From: Rhizobium sp. GN54
GTDB taxonomy: Bacteria > Pseudomonadota > Alphaproteobacteria > Rhizobiales > Rhizobiaceae
Reading direction: 5' to 3'
Length of the DNA: 64,000 nucleotides
Assembly (NCBI RefSeq): GCF_021026345.1
Contig: NZ_JAJNCZ010000006.1
Coordinates: 186,001-250,000, forward strand
The notes under the pieces were generated by a model that saw only the letters and a program-made list of their open reading frames with translations, was not told the DNA's origin and ran no database searches. The position numbers were made by a program, and so were the translations under genes. Of this stretch, positions 18,393 to 27,678 are shown in pieces. How positions within the stretch are numbered: the stretch's first letter is position 1; every line of letters begins with the position of its first letter.

Positions 18393-18610
18393 CTTTCTTC
18401 TCCATTCTTTCGATGCCACTCATATGGGCAATTCCGCGCCCACTAAGAAGGCATAAGCCTGCAGAAGAGGCATGCAAATTTGTCTACTCTCGCACAGGGC
18501 GACGGCAGTCGCGGTGCGGTGCACAAATTTCTTGCAGTGCGAATGGAGAATGGGCGAGGCGGGACGACGATCCGGTCTCGCCCATCGTCTCGTATTCCGG
18601 GAGCCTGTTA

Positions 18611-18639
18611 GACAAAAGAGGAGAAGCCGCGGCTTCTCC
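18611..18639 (-). terminator. Intrinsic terminator after the TonB-dependent receptor gene
   Basis: GGAGAAGCC-GC-GGCTTCTCC at 18620-18639, read on the minus strand, is followed by TCTTTTGTC. It is a compact GC-rich hairpin plus U-tract 36 bp after the receptor stop codon. Confidence 0.75.
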
Positions 18640-18674
18640 CCTTTGATGCGATCGTCGGCGGCCTGCGCGCCGGC

Positions 18675-20900
18675 TCACCACTTCTTGCTGAGCTTGAAGG
18701 TGATGGTGCGGGCATCGCCGTAGCCGCAGGTGAGCAATCCCTGGCAGCCGCTGACATATTCCTTGTCGAACAGGTTGGTGACGTTGAGGGCCGCACCCCA
18801 GTCGTTCTTGCTGTAGCGGATGCCGGCGTCGAAGACGGTGGCGCCGGGCACCTTCTCCGTGTTCTCGTTGTCGGCCCAGCTTTCGCCGCGATAGCGCACG
18901 CCGGCGCCGAGGCTGACCCCTTCGAACGCTCCGTCCTGGACGGTATAGTCCAGCCACAGCGTCGCCTGCTTGTCTGGGATGAGGTAGGGTGTGTTGCCGA
19001 TCAGCGCGGTGTTTGCGTCCTCGGTGATCTCGAGATCGATGAATTCGAGGCCGGCGATCAGCTTCCAGCTTTCGCTGAGATTGAACTTTCCTTCCAGCTC
19101 GAACCCGCGGGAGCGCACTTCGCCCATCTGGCTGGAGAGCAGGGTCAGCGGATCGGTCACGACGACATTCTGCTTGGTGAGCTGGTAGACCGATGCGGTC
19201 AGGACACCATCGAGGAAGGTCGGCTCGTATTTGACGCCGGCCTCGAACTGGTCGCCTTCCTCGGGCTTGGTGTTGCCGGTCAGGGTGACGGCCACGATCG
19301 GGTTGAAGAAGGTCGAGGCGCTGACATAGGGGGTCACGCCATTGGCAAATTCATAGGCGAGCCCGGCCCGGCCGCTGAGGGCGCTTTCGTTGTAGTCGAA
19401 TGTGGAGTTCTGGGCCGGATCCCAGAAGGTGGGCCCGTTTTCCGTCTTGGTGTCGACGTAGTCGTAGCGGCCGTTCAGCGTGACGATCCAGCCGTCCCCG
19501 AAGCGGATCTGGTCCTGGGCGTAGACGCCGAGTTGCTGCTGCGTGATCAGCTGGTTGATGTAGATGGCATTCGCCGGCTGCGGCGCGCCGTAGATCGGGT
19601 CGGTGGCGCTGATCGGCGTGGCCGCCGAGGAGGCCTGCTCCTGGTCGAGCCTGTAGTACTTGTAGTCGAGCCCGATGAGCATCGTGTGATTGAGCGCGCC
19701 GGTGTCGAACTCGCCCTCGACGCGGTTGTCGACCGCGAAGGTGTCGACCTTGGAGGTGTGCTCGAAGCCGAGGCGATAGAGAAGGTTGTCCGGCGTGACC
19801 GGGGCGTTCACGTAGGACGGGTCGGGGAAGACCGCGTCGGGATCGTAGTAGCCGTAGGTGTAGGGCGCGTCCTCGTGCTTGTAGAGGTGGCCGTAGCGCA
19901 GGTTCTGGCTGAACGTCCAGCCGGTGTCGAACTCGTGCTTGAACTCATAGCCGAGCATCTGCTGGACGTAGGTGCCGGTGTCGATGTCGGGCTCGCCAAA
20001 GAAGGCCTTGCGGTCGATCTTGCCGAAGGAGGCGGGCTCGACCGTGCCGATATAGGGCAGGAAGCTGCCACCGGTGTGCCGCTGGTCCAGGCCCTGCAGC
20101 AGGCCGTAGACCGTCAGGCTCGTCGCGTCGTCCCGCTCGATGGTGACCTGCGGCAGGATGAAGCCGCGCAGGTCGTTGGAAAAGTCCGTGTAGTTCTCAC
20201 CGCCGGAAACCTTGCCGGTGATGCGGTAGTTGACGCCCTCGTTGAGGATGCCGTTGACGTCGAAGCCGGCAAAGCCGTTGGCATTGCTGTTGATGCCGGT
20301 CTCGACGTAGGTCGAGGTTTCGCCGGTCGGACGCTTGCTGATCATGTTGATGATGCCGCCCGGGCTAGAGCCGCCGTAGAGAACCGAGGCAGGCCCCTTC
20401 AGCACCTCGAGGCGCTCGAGCATGAAGGGATCGATCTGGAAGCCGCCGAAGCCGTAGCTGAACAGGTTCAGGCCGTCGAGGAAGACGCCGGTCTGGGTCG
20501 CGTCGAAGCCGCGGATGTAGAACCAGTCGGTATCGGCATCGACGCCGAAGGGCTGGGTCGTCACGCCTGGCGTGTAGCGGAGGATCTCGTCGACCTTGTT
20601 GACGGCGCCGCGGTCGTCGATCTCTTCGCGACCGATTACGGAGACCGACTGGGGAATCTCTGACAGCGGCGTGTCGGTCTTGGAGCCGGTGGTCGTCTCC
20701 TTGGCGACGTAGCCGTCGACCGGGCCGGTCGCCGCACTGGCCGCCCCGCCGGCGCCCTCGACGATGACGGGCGCAAGGCGCGTCGGATCCTGTTCCTGCG
20801 CCACGGCGGCACCGGCCGCCAGGATCGTCGCCAATGCGACGCTGCCGCTCAGGATCCTCTTGAGACGGATGCCCGCCGAATAGACGCCTTGCTTCGCCAT
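18675..20900 (-). CDS. TonB-dependent siderophore receptor (FhuA/ferrichrome-type)
   Basis: A 741-residue outer-membrane receptor. A signal peptide ends at AAVAQ (about 1-35); the plug domain (about 70-180) carries EIPQSVSVIGREEI and LKGPASVLYGGSSPGG; the rest is a 22-strand barrel ending in an aromatic residue (KLSKKW). The plug and barrel pattern fits hydroxamate-siderophore receptors. An AraC-family regulator gene lies directly upstream on the same strand, the usual arrangement for ligand-induced siderophore uptake. No periplasmic or inner-membrane siderophore importer is in the window. The ligand cannot be fixed from sequence. Confidence 0.9.
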   Translation of the reverse strand: MAKQGVYSAGIRLKRILSGSVALATILAAGAAVAQEQDPTRLAPVIVEGAGGAASAATGPVDGYVAKETTTGSKTDTPLSEIPQSVSVIGREEIDDRGAVNKVDEILRYTPGVTTQPFGVDADTDWFYIRGFDATQTGVFLDGLNLFSYGFGGFQIDPFMLERLEVLKGPASVLYGGSSPGGIINMISKRPTGETSTYVETGINSNANGFAGFDVNGILNEGVNYRITGKVSGGENYTDFSNDLRGFILPQVTIERDDATSLTVYGLLQGLDQRHTGGSFLPYIGTVEPASFGKIDRKAFFGEPDIDTGTYVQQMLGYEFKHEFDTGWTFSQNLRYGHLYKHEDAPYTYGYYDPDAVFPDPSYVNAPVTPDNLLYRLGFEHTSKVDTFAVDNRVEGEFDTGALNHTMLIGLDYKYYRLDQEQASSAATPISATDPIYGAPQPANAIYINQLITQQQLGVYAQDQIRFGDGWIVTLNGRYDYVDTKTENGPTFWDPAQNSTFDYNESALSGRAGLAYEFANGVTPYVSASTFFNPIVAVTLTGNTKPEEGDQFEAGVKYEPTFLDGVLTASVYQLTKQNVVVTDPLTLLSSQMGEVRSRGFELEGKFNLSESWKLIAGLEFIDLEITEDANTALIGNTPYLIPDKQATLWLDYTVQDGAFEGVSLGAGVRYRGESWADNENTEKVPGATVFDAGIRYSKNDWGAALNVTNLFDKEYVSGCQGLLTCGYGDARTITFKLSKKW

Positions 20901-21070
20901 AGTCCGTTTGTCCCCACTGCCTGAAAACGCCGCCGAAATGGGCGGCTATTAACATGAGCAGTTATATCAACTTAATCCGGGGTGCTTGTTCTCATCGGTG
21001 AAAATTGAACGTTCTTGGCTCTTTTTCGCGGTGCACACAGCTTTGCCGCAATTGTGTCGGTTGCCGAACT

Positions 21071-21979
21071 TCAGCCGAGCTTCATCTTTCGCCAGCGTGC
21101 CGGCGTGATCCCGACCGTCTTGCGGAACACGCGGGTGAAATGCGCCTGATCGGCAAAGCCGGTTTCCGCGGCGATGGTGGTCAGCGTCGCCTGCGGCTTG
21201 AGCAGCAGGTCCTTTGCCCGCTCGAGCCGCGCCTTCATCTGCCACTGGTGCGGGGCGATCCCGGTGGAGGCCTTGAAGGCATGGCTGAAATGGGACTGCG
21301 ACAGGCCGGTGAGGGAAGCAAGCTCCTCCAGCCGGATGCTGCGCAGGCAATTCTCCTCGACATAGTCGACCGCACGGCGCAACTGCCAGGTGGCGAGCTG
21401 GCTGCGCTTGCGCGGCTCGGCCCGGTTGACCTTCATCAGGTCGATGATGAGGCCCAGCGACAGTCCGTCGCCGTAAAGGTCGTGCAGGGGCTGGGGGTTG
21501 GCGCATTCGGCGGCGATCAGTTCCGCCAGCGCCATGATCCGCGGATCGTCGAACATCAGCCGCGGCGTCTCGATCGGCCGGGCGTCGAAATCCTCCATCA
21601 GCCGGCGCTGAAGCACCTCGATGTCGAAATGCAGGTCGAGATGACGGACGAAGCTGAGGTCGATCACCTCGGCCCACAACTCCATCCCGGCCGGTACGTA
21701 GGAGATGGCCTGGCTGTGGTAGTTCTGGACGATGCCTCTTTCCTGCGGCGATACCTTGAGGTTGCAATTGCCGCCGCCGCGGGCCTCGAGCATGATGAAG
21801 ACGCGCGGATCCTCGCCGACATAGAAGCCGCCCGCATCCGGGGCGCACTCCACCTCCCAGAGATCGGCGACGATGCCGTTCCAATGGCGCCGCTGCAGGC
21901 CGCCGACGACGTTGAACCCGCTGATCTTGTTGTGCATGCGCGGCTGAAAGGTCATGGCCCCGTCCGATCGGCCAGGCAT
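21071..21979 (-). CDS. AraC-family transcriptional regulator, probable siderophore sensor
   Basis: A 302-residue regulator with an N-terminal sensing domain and a C-terminal double helix-turn-helix (about 200-300) containing LEELASLTGLSQSHFSHAFK and TTIAAETGFADQAHFTRVFRKT. Its neighbour 170 bp downstream is a siderophore receptor, so it probably activates that gene when the ferric siderophore is present, as other AraC-type iron regulators do. The second ATG at 21955 is an alternative start. Confidence 0.85.
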   Translation of the reverse strand: MPGRSDGAMTFQPRMHNKISGFNVVGGLQRRHWNGIVADLWEVECAPDAGGFYVGEDPRVFIMLEARGGGNCNLKVSPQERGIVQNYHSQAISYVPAGMELWAEVIDLSFVRHLDLHFDIEVLQRRLMEDFDARPIETPRLMFDDPRIMALAELIAAECANPQPLHDLYGDGLSLGLIIDLMKVNRAEPRKRSQLATWQLRRAVDYVEENCLRSIRLEELASLTGLSQSHFSHAFKASTGIAPHQWQMKARLERAKDLLLKPQATLTTIAAETGFADQAHFTRVFRKTVGITPARWRKMKLG

Positions 21980-22073
21980 GCCTCCCCGGATGCCCTGCCG
22001 TAAAACTTGTCTATTTTAATCATGTTTTGATAGCGCAGTGTGCCGGATATTGCAACCGGCAGCCACCGCCCGG

Positions 22074-23783
22074 CTAGGATTGCGCGTGCAGCAGGCGCGA
22101 GTAGATGCCGCCGCTGCGCTGCAGTTCCTGGGGGCCGCCCTGCTCGACGATGCCGCCCTCGTCGATGACGACGATGCGGTCGGCGTTGCGGATGGTCGCA
22201 AGGCGATGGGCGATGATGAGCGTCGTGCGCCCCTGCGACAGCTCCGCCAGCGACCGCTGGATCGCCTGTTCCGTCACCGTGTCGAGCGCGGAGGTTGCCT
22301 CGTCGAGGATCAGGATCGGCGGGTTCTTGAGGAAGATCCGGGCGATCGCGAGCCGCTGCTTCTGCCCGCCGGACAGCTTCACGCCGCGCTCGCCGACCAC
22401 CGTGTCGAGCCCTTCGGGAAGCGTGGCGACCAGGTCTTCGAGCCGCGCCTGCCGCACCGCGTCCGCGATCTCCTCATCGGAGGCGTCGAGCCTGCCATAG
22501 GCGATGTTCTCGCGGATCGTGCCGCCGAAGAGGAAGACGTCCTGCTGGACGATGCCGATCTGCGCGCGCAGCGATGCCTGCGTCATCTTGCGGATGTCGA
22601 TGCCGCCGATGGTGATGCTGCCGTCCTCGACCTCGTAGAAGCGCGGCAGCAGCGAGCAGATGGTGGTCTTGCCCGCACCTGATGCGCCGACGAAGGCAAC
22701 CGACTCGCCCTGCCGGATCGTCAGGTCCAGGCGATCGAGTATGCGACGGCCGTCGCCATAGGCGAAGCTGACGTTCCGGTAGACGATATCGCCGGAAAGG
22801 CCGTCGACTGCAATTGCATCAGGGCTGTCGGCAATGTCGGGGGCCGTGTCGATCAGGCTGGTGAAGCGGCGAAAGCCGGCGATGCCCTTCGGGTAGCTTT
22901 CCAGCACGGAGGTGATCTTGTCGATCGGGCGGAAGAAGACGTCGATCAGCAGGATGAAGCTGACGAGCCCGCCATAGCTGAGGCTTCCCTGCATCACGTA
23001 CCAGGTCCCCGCCACCATGACGAGCAGTTGCACGAGGCGCGTGCTGAGATAGCTCATCGCGATGCTGGCGGTCATGTAGGCATAGGCGTTGAGCTTGGTC
23101 CTGCGGTAGTTCTCGTTGTTCTTCGAGAACAGCATGCGCTCGTGGTCCTCGTTGGCGAAGGCCTTGACCACCCGGATTCCGCCGACGCTTTCGGCGACGC
23201 GCGAGTTGAAGTCGCCGATCTGGCCGAACAGGCGCTGCCAGTTGCGGGTCATGCGCGCGCCGTAGCGGCTGACGAGCCAGGCCATGAAGGGAACGATCAC
23301 GAGCGTCATCAGCGCCAGCGGCGGGTGCACCATGAACATCAGAGCAAACGCGCCGACAAAGGTCATGATGGCGATGAACAGGTCCTCCGGCCCGTGGTGG
23401 GCGACCTCGCCGACCTCCTCCAGGTCCTTGGTGACATGGGTGATGATGTGCCCGGTCTGGTGCTCGTCGTAGTAGGAGAAGGACAGCTTTTGCAGGTGGT
23501 CGAAGGCGCTGCGGCGCATGTCGGTCTCGATGCTGATGCCGAGCGCATGGCCCCAGTAGGTGACGATCGCCATCAGGCCGGCATTGGTGATGTAGATCCC
23601 GAGCAGGATCGCGGCCGCGCCGAGGATCAGCCCCCAGTTCTGGCCGGGCAACAGGTCGTCGATGAAGAACTTGATCGCCAGCGGAAAGCCGAGTTCGAGC
23701 AGTCCGGCGAGGACCGCGCAGCCGAAGTCCAGCACGAACAGCTTCTTGTAGGGAGCATAGTAGGAAAAGAAGCGTGCAAGCAT
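22074..23783 (-). CDS. ABC exporter, fused membrane and ATPase domains (MsbA-like)
   Basis: A 569-residue half-transporter that should act as a homodimer. Six membrane helices (about 15-300) precede an ATPase with Walker A GASGAGKTT, signature LSGGQKQRLAIAR and Walker B ILILDEATSALD. Family members export lipids, drugs, peptides or siderophores. It is upstream of the AraC/receptor pair on the same strand with a 94-bp gap, so a link to siderophore handling is possible but not shown. Confidence 0.85.
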   Translation of the reverse strand: MLARFFSYYAPYKKLFVLDFGCAVLAGLLELGFPLAIKFFIDDLLPGQNWGLILGAAAILLGIYITNAGLMAIVTYWGHALGISIETDMRRSAFDHLQKLSFSYYDEHQTGHIITHVTKDLEEVGEVAHHGPEDLFIAIMTFVGAFALMFMVHPPLALMTLVIVPFMAWLVSRYGARMTRNWQRLFGQIGDFNSRVAESVGGIRVVKAFANEDHERMLFSKNNENYRRTKLNAYAYMTASIAMSYLSTRLVQLLVMVAGTWYVMQGSLSYGGLVSFILLIDVFFRPIDKITSVLESYPKGIAGFRRFTSLIDTAPDIADSPDAIAVDGLSGDIVYRNVSFAYGDGRRILDRLDLTIRQGESVAFVGASGAGKTTICSLLPRFYEVEDGSITIGGIDIRKMTQASLRAQIGIVQQDVFLFGGTIRENIAYGRLDASDEEIADAVRQARLEDLVATLPEGLDTVVGERGVKLSGGQKQRLAIARIFLKNPPILILDEATSALDTVTEQAIQRSLAELSQGRTTLIIAHRLATIRNADRIVVIDEGGIVEQGGPQELQRSGGIYSRLLHAQS

Positions 23784-23855
23784 GAGGCCGTCGGTCCTGA
23801 CGAAAAACTGAGTTTCGCCGTCAACTATAGGCTGGCGCCGCCTTTTGGAAGCCCG

Positions 23856-24173
23856 TTATGCGTTACCCGTATCACACGACGGTGAAAGCCGGTCCGACAG
23901 GTCGGGCTCGGCGGGGAGGGCATTCGCCCCGTATCCACGTCGCCTCTTCCGCTCGGCCTGGCGGCAAAGGGCCGTGCGGGCGGCCTCCATCGGCCCGAGA
24001 AAGCAGGATTTGCTGCGGCCGCGGGTCCCGATCCGCCCCCAGTGGCGCATGACGGCGACCTCCCCGAACAAGGTGGGCTCGAGCGTCAGCGCGTAGTAGC
24101 GTGCCATGTTGCGGGCCGGATCGATGCGGCGCAGGACGATGGTGTCGGGCGGGGGCGAGGTCGCTTCACTCAT
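23856..24173 (-). CDS. Stand-alone WGR-domain protein
   Basis: A 105-residue protein consisting of little more than a WGR domain: IDPARNMARYYALTLEPTLF, then MRHWGRIGTRGRSK with the name-giving Trp-Gly-Arg, then a short basic tail. WGR domains occur in poly(ADP-ribose) polymerases and in bacterial proteins and bind nucleic acid. Single-domain versions are common in rhizobia with no known role. The frame is open further upstream, but the domain begins after MSEATSPPPD. It sits next to a toxin-antitoxin pair on the other strand. Confidence 0.75.
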   Translation of the reverse strand: MSEATSPPPDTIVLRRIDPARNMARYYALTLEPTLFGEVAVMRHWGRIGTRGRSKSCFLGPMEAARTALCRQAERKRRRGYGANALPAEPDLSDRLSPSCDTGNA

Positions 24174-24341
24174 GGGGAGAGTCTCGCGGACGGCGAATCG
24201 ATCGTCCAATGAAAGGTTTGAATCGGTTGACGCCGACCGATTCATCCTTGTGATGCCTGGGGTGGTCCCGCCCTTGTGGATCGGGTCTGAATGCCATATA
24301 TTTCGCATTGAAAAGATGGCAACGGATATGGCGGTATTGAC

Positions 24342-24731
24342 ATGGTACAGGCAGTGAAGATCCGGCAGGACGGCGCGCCGCTGGTGCTCGCCTATATGGG
24401 CCCCGGCGGCAAGATCGCCGCCGACGAGGTCGCGGACGGCTTTGGCATGTCGAAGAGCCAACTGGCGGAGACGGCCGGCCTTGCCCGCGAGACGCTCTAC
24501 CGCGCCGAGCGCAGCCGTGGTGCGAAGACGCAGGGCCGGCTGCGCGAGATGCTGGAGATCATCAGCCGGGTCAGCGAGTGGGCTGGCGGCAAGGAGCAGG
24601 CCATGGCCTGGTACCGGGCCCAGCCGATTGCCGCCTTCGGCGGGCGGACCGCCGAGGCACTGGTGAAGGACGGCAAGGCTTCGGCCGTGCGCGACTATCT
24701 CGACCATGTCGCGCTCGGCGGGTTTGCATGA
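24342..24731 (+). CDS. Xre/MbcA/ParS-type antitoxin of a RES toxin-antitoxin pair
   Basis: A 129-residue protein. An N-terminal Xre-like helix-turn-helix (about 30-65, FGMSKSQLAETAGLARETLYR) is followed by a C-terminal toxin-binding domain (DUF2384-like, ending AMAWYRAQPIAAFGGRTAEALVKDGKASAVRDYL). It neutralises the adjacent RES toxin and should autorepress the operon. Its stop overlaps the toxin start in an ATGA junction. Confidence 0.9.
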   Translation: MVQAVKIRQDGAPLVLAYMGPGGKIAADEVADGFGMSKSQLAETAGLARETLYRAERSRGAKTQGRLREMLEIISRVSEWAGGKEQAMAWYRAQPIAAFGGRTAEALVKDGKASAVRDYLDHVALGGFA

Positions 24732-25246
24732 GGTTTGTCGGCACGGCCTACCGGGCGCACGACCCGCGCTGGTCGTTCAGGCCGATATCGGGGGAGGGTG
24801 CGGCGATCCGGGGCGCCCGGTTCAATCCGCGCGGGGTGCCGGCGCTCTACCTCGGTCTCAGCGTCATGACGGCGATAAAGGAGGCCAACCAGGGCTTTGC
24901 GCATCGCATCGACCCGTGCGTCCTCTGCTCCTACGACATAGACTGCGAGGACATTGCCGACCTCTCCACGGCCGAGGGCCGCCTGTCGGCCGGCGTCGCC
25001 CCGGACGAGCTTGCCTGTGCCTGGGCCATGGCGCTCGCCGAGGGCCGGCGGCCGCCATCCTGGGCCGTCCACGACCGTCTCGCGGCGCGGAACGTCGCCG
25101 GCATCGTCGTGCCGAGCTTTGCGCCCGGCGCCGATGAAAGCGACCGCAACCTCGTCCTCTGGAACTGGGGACCGGACCTGCCGCACTGCGTCACGGTGTT
25201 CGACCCCAGCGGCCGCCTGCCAAAGGACCAACTCTCCTGGCGATAG
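24728..25246 (+). CDS. RES-domain toxin (NAD+-degrading)
   Basis: A 172-residue RES-family protein with the expected Arg-Glu-Ser positions, including RGARFNPRGVPALYLGLS and the C-terminal ...GADESDRNLVLWNW. Characterised RES toxins (MbcT, Res of Photorhabdus and Sinorhizobium) deplete NAD+ and stop growth. The gene is translationally coupled to the antitoxin by a 4-bp overlap. No mobile element borders the pair. Confidence 0.9.
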   Translation: MRFVGTAYRAHDPRWSFRPISGEGAAIRGARFNPRGVPALYLGLSVMTAIKEANQGFAHRIDPCVLCSYDIDCEDIADLSTAEGRLSAGVAPDELACAWAMALAEGRRPPSWAVHDRLAARNVAGIVVPSFAPGADESDRNLVLWNWGPDLPHCVTVFDPSGRLPKDQLSWR

Positions 25247-25353
25247 CGCAAGCGGCCAGCGCCGTGCGCGCGCACGTTGCTTGATAGTTACATATTTGAC
25301 AGTTACGCCTGTAACCAATGCTGGATCGGCCGTTTGCGGAGGAGGTGGACGCC

Positions 25354-26715
25354 ATGCTGGACAAGGCCCATGAGGCGGTCACTGAGGGCGCGGTGACGTC
25401 GAACACACCGGGATACATGCCGGGTTTCGGCAACGACTTCGAGACGGAATCCCTTCCCGGCGCCCTGCCGCAGGGGCAGAACAGCCCGCAGCGCTGCAAC
25501 TACGGCCTCTATGCCGAGCAACTATCCGGCTCGCCGTTCACCGCCCCGCGCGGGACGAACGAGCGGTCCTGGCTCTACCGCATCCGGCCCTCCGTCCGCC
25601 ATGCCCGCCGCTTCTCCAATGCGAGCTATCCGTTCTGGAAGACGGCGCCGTGCCTGGACGATCATTCGCTGCCGCTAGGCCAGTTGCGCTGGGACCCGTT
25701 GCCCGCACCAGTGGAGACGCTGAATTTCATCGAGGGCATCCGCACGATGACCTCGGCCGGCGACGCGCTGACCCAGACCGGCATGGCCGCGCACGCCTAT
25801 GTCTTCAATGCCGACATGGTCGACGACTATTTCTTCGACGCCGACGGCGAACTGCTCGTCGTGCCGCAACTGGGTGCCGTCCGGGTGTTCACGGAGATGG
25901 GCATCATCGACGTCGAGCCGCTGGAGATCTGCCTGATCCCGCGCGGGATGATGTTCAAGGTCACCCGCCTCGGCGAGAGCGACAGCTGGCGCGGTTATGT
26001 CTGCGAGAATTACGGCGCGAAATTCACGCTTCCAGACCGCGGGCCGATCGGCGCGAACTGCCTGGCCAATCCGCGCGACTTCAAGACGCCGGTCGCCGCC
26101 TTCGAGGACAAGGAGACGCCCTGCAGGGTGCATGTGAAATGGTGCGGCCGGTTCTACGTCACCGAGATCGGCCACTCGCCGCTCGATGTCGTCGCCTGGC
26201 ACGGCAATTACGCGCCGTTCAAATACGACCTCAGGACCTATTCGCCGGTGGGCGCCATTCTCTTCGACCATCCGGATCCGTCGATCTTCACGGTGCTGAC
26301 GGCGCCGTCGGGCGAGGAGGGGACGGCGAACATCGACTTCGTCATCTTCCCGCCGCGCTGGCTGGTTGCCGAGCATACCTTCCGTCCGCCCTGGTACCAC
26401 CGCAACATCATGAGCGAGTTCATGGGACTGATCCACGGGCAGTACGATGCCAAGGAGCAGGGCTTCGTTCCCGGCGGCATGAGCCTGCACAACATGATGC
26501 TGCCGCACGGCCCGGACGCCACCGGCTTCGACAAGGCATCCAGCGTGGAGCTGAAGCCGGTCAAGCTGGACCACACCATGGCCTTCATGTTCGAGACCCG
26601 TTTCCCGCAGCAACTGACGAAGTTCGCCGCCGAACTGGAGACGCTGCAGGACAATTACATCGAATGCTGGGACGGGCTCGAGCGCCGCTTCGACGGCACG
26701 CCGGGCATCAAGTAG
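25354..26715 (+). CDS. hmgA: Homogentisate 1,2-dioxygenase HmgA
   Basis: A 453-residue Fe(II) ring-cleaving dioxygenase that turns homogentisate into maleylacetoacetate in tyrosine and phenylalanine breakdown. The N-terminal [12 protein letters not shown] and the metal-site region [27 protein letters not shown] are diagnostic; the latter holds iron ligands His and Glu. An in-frame ATG at 25318 exists, but GGAGGAGG lies 8 bp before the ATG at 25354. fah and maiA, the next two pathway genes, follow after a 1-kb interruption. Confidence 0.95.
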   Translation: MLDKAHEAVTEGAVTSNTPGYMPGFGNDFETESLPGALPQGQNSPQRCNYGLYAEQLSGSPFTAPRGTNERSWLYRIRPSVRHARRFSNASYPFWKTAPCLDDHSLPLGQLRWDPLPAPVETLNFIEGIRTMTSAGDALTQTGMAAHAYVFNADMVDDYFFDADGELLVVPQLGAVRVFTEMGIIDVEPLEICLIPRGMMFKVTRLGESDSWRGYVCENYGAKFTLPDRGPIGANCLANPRDFKTPVAAFEDKETPCRVHVKWCGRFYVTEIGHSPLDVVAWHGNYAPFKYDLRTYSPVGAILFDHPDPSIFTVLTAPSGEEGTANIDFVIFPPRWLVAEHTFRPPWYHRNIMSEFMGLIHGQYDAKEQGFVPGGMSLHNMMLPHGPDATGFDKASSVELKPVKLDHTMAFMFETRFPQQLTKFAAELETLQDNYIECWDGLERRFDGTPGIK

Positions 26716-26743
26716 TGGCAGGTGATCCGCCCGGCAGCGCCTT

Positions 26744-27012
26744 ATACCAACCTGCAGTGATATTGACCGAGTGCGCCGGAGCGATTTTGGCCTGCGGCCA
26801 GGAGGAAACCGCAGCCGGACCTGTCGGTCCGGCGAGGATTTTCGACGCCGTCCGCAGGTCAAAAGCGCCCGGCCCTCCGGGTGGACCGCCTGTCGGCCAC
26901 CGACAGCGTCGCAATCCTCGACCGATGCCCAGGCATCGCTCTGCGGTATGCTCCTCGCCGGATGACCGCAGGCGGTCCCACGCAATCGGCCAATATCACT
27001 GCAGGTTGGTAT
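26744..27012. mobile_element. 269-bp palindromic MITE-like intergenic element
   Basis: The element is bounded by terminal inverted repeats of about 31 bp (26744-26775 and 26981-27012) that differ at only two positions; 22 bases from ATACCAACCTGCAG are identical. Inside, smaller inverted repeats include GCGAGGATT...TCGACGCC against GCGTCGCAATCCTCG (about 26833 and 26906), so the whole folds on itself. There is no transposase or long reading frame. Its right end overlaps the TAA stop of the neighbouring UPF0314 gene. It resembles rhizobial intergenic mosaic elements or MITEs; no target duplication is clear. Confidence 0.7.
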
Positions 27013-27572
27013 TAGCCGCCCTGCCACGCCTTGACCGCTTCGAGCGGCCAGACCAGCATCAGGATGTTGAGCGCCAGGCCGTCGCGGATGAGATAAGTCG
27101 TCAGCGCCTCGAAAAAGACGATGATCGCGACGCTGGCCCAGACTGGCAGGCGGGCCGCAAGGAAGAAGCCGATCACCATGGCCACGATGTCGGCTGCCGA
27201 ATTGACGATGCTGTCGCCGAAATAGTCGAGCGAGATCGTCGCTTCCCGGTAGCGGTTGATGATGAAGTTGGTGTTCTCGAAGATTTCCCAGGCGCATTCG
27301 ACGACAAGCGCGAAGGTCAGGCGCGTGGCGATGCTCGCGCGCGGCATCAGCCAAGTGAACAGCGCATAGAACAGGATGCCGTGGATGATGTGGCTCGGCG
27401 TGTACCAGTCCGAAAGGTGCTGCGAATTCTCCGAGGAAACGACGACGCCGTGCCAGAGCTTTACATAACCGCATTTACAGATCCAGATGCGTCCCATCAA
27501 ATGCAGGATCACGGCCGTTGCTGCGATGGCCGCCGCGGCGATGGCGACCGACTTGAGGAGGGTCCGGTTCAA
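27012..27572 (-). CDS. UPF0314/DUF2585 membrane protein
   Basis: A 186-residue integral membrane protein with four or five hydrophobic helices. The conserved core reads [11 protein letters not shown] ... [19 protein letters not shown] and [18 protein letters not shown], the signature of the UPF0314 (DUF2585) family found in Rhizobiales. Function unknown. The frame is open farther upstream, but family length and an AGGAAG site point to the TTG at 27572. It is divergent from fah. Its stop codon TAA is formed by the end of the palindromic element. Confidence 0.75.
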   Translation of the reverse strand: MNRTLLKSVAIAAAAIAATAVILHLMGRIWICKCGYVKLWHGVVVSSENSQHLSDWYTPSHIIHGILFYALFTWLMPRASIATRLTFALVVECAWEIFENTNFIINRYREATISLDYFGDSIVNSAADIVAMVIGFFLAARLPVWASVAIIVFFEALTTYLIRDGLALNILMLVWPLEAVKAWQGG

Positions 27573-27678
27573 GCGAGTGGTCTTCCTGGCTGGCTCGGGA
27601 TGCGGTGAAGGACACAGAATCGTATCGGCGCGACGATGCCACGACGGCGCCGGCAAAGACAAGATCAAGGGAGGAAGC

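Noticed and set aside
26716-27011. Remnant transposase in the palindromic element
   Set aside because: No reading frame resembling a transposase was found; the element is too short for one.
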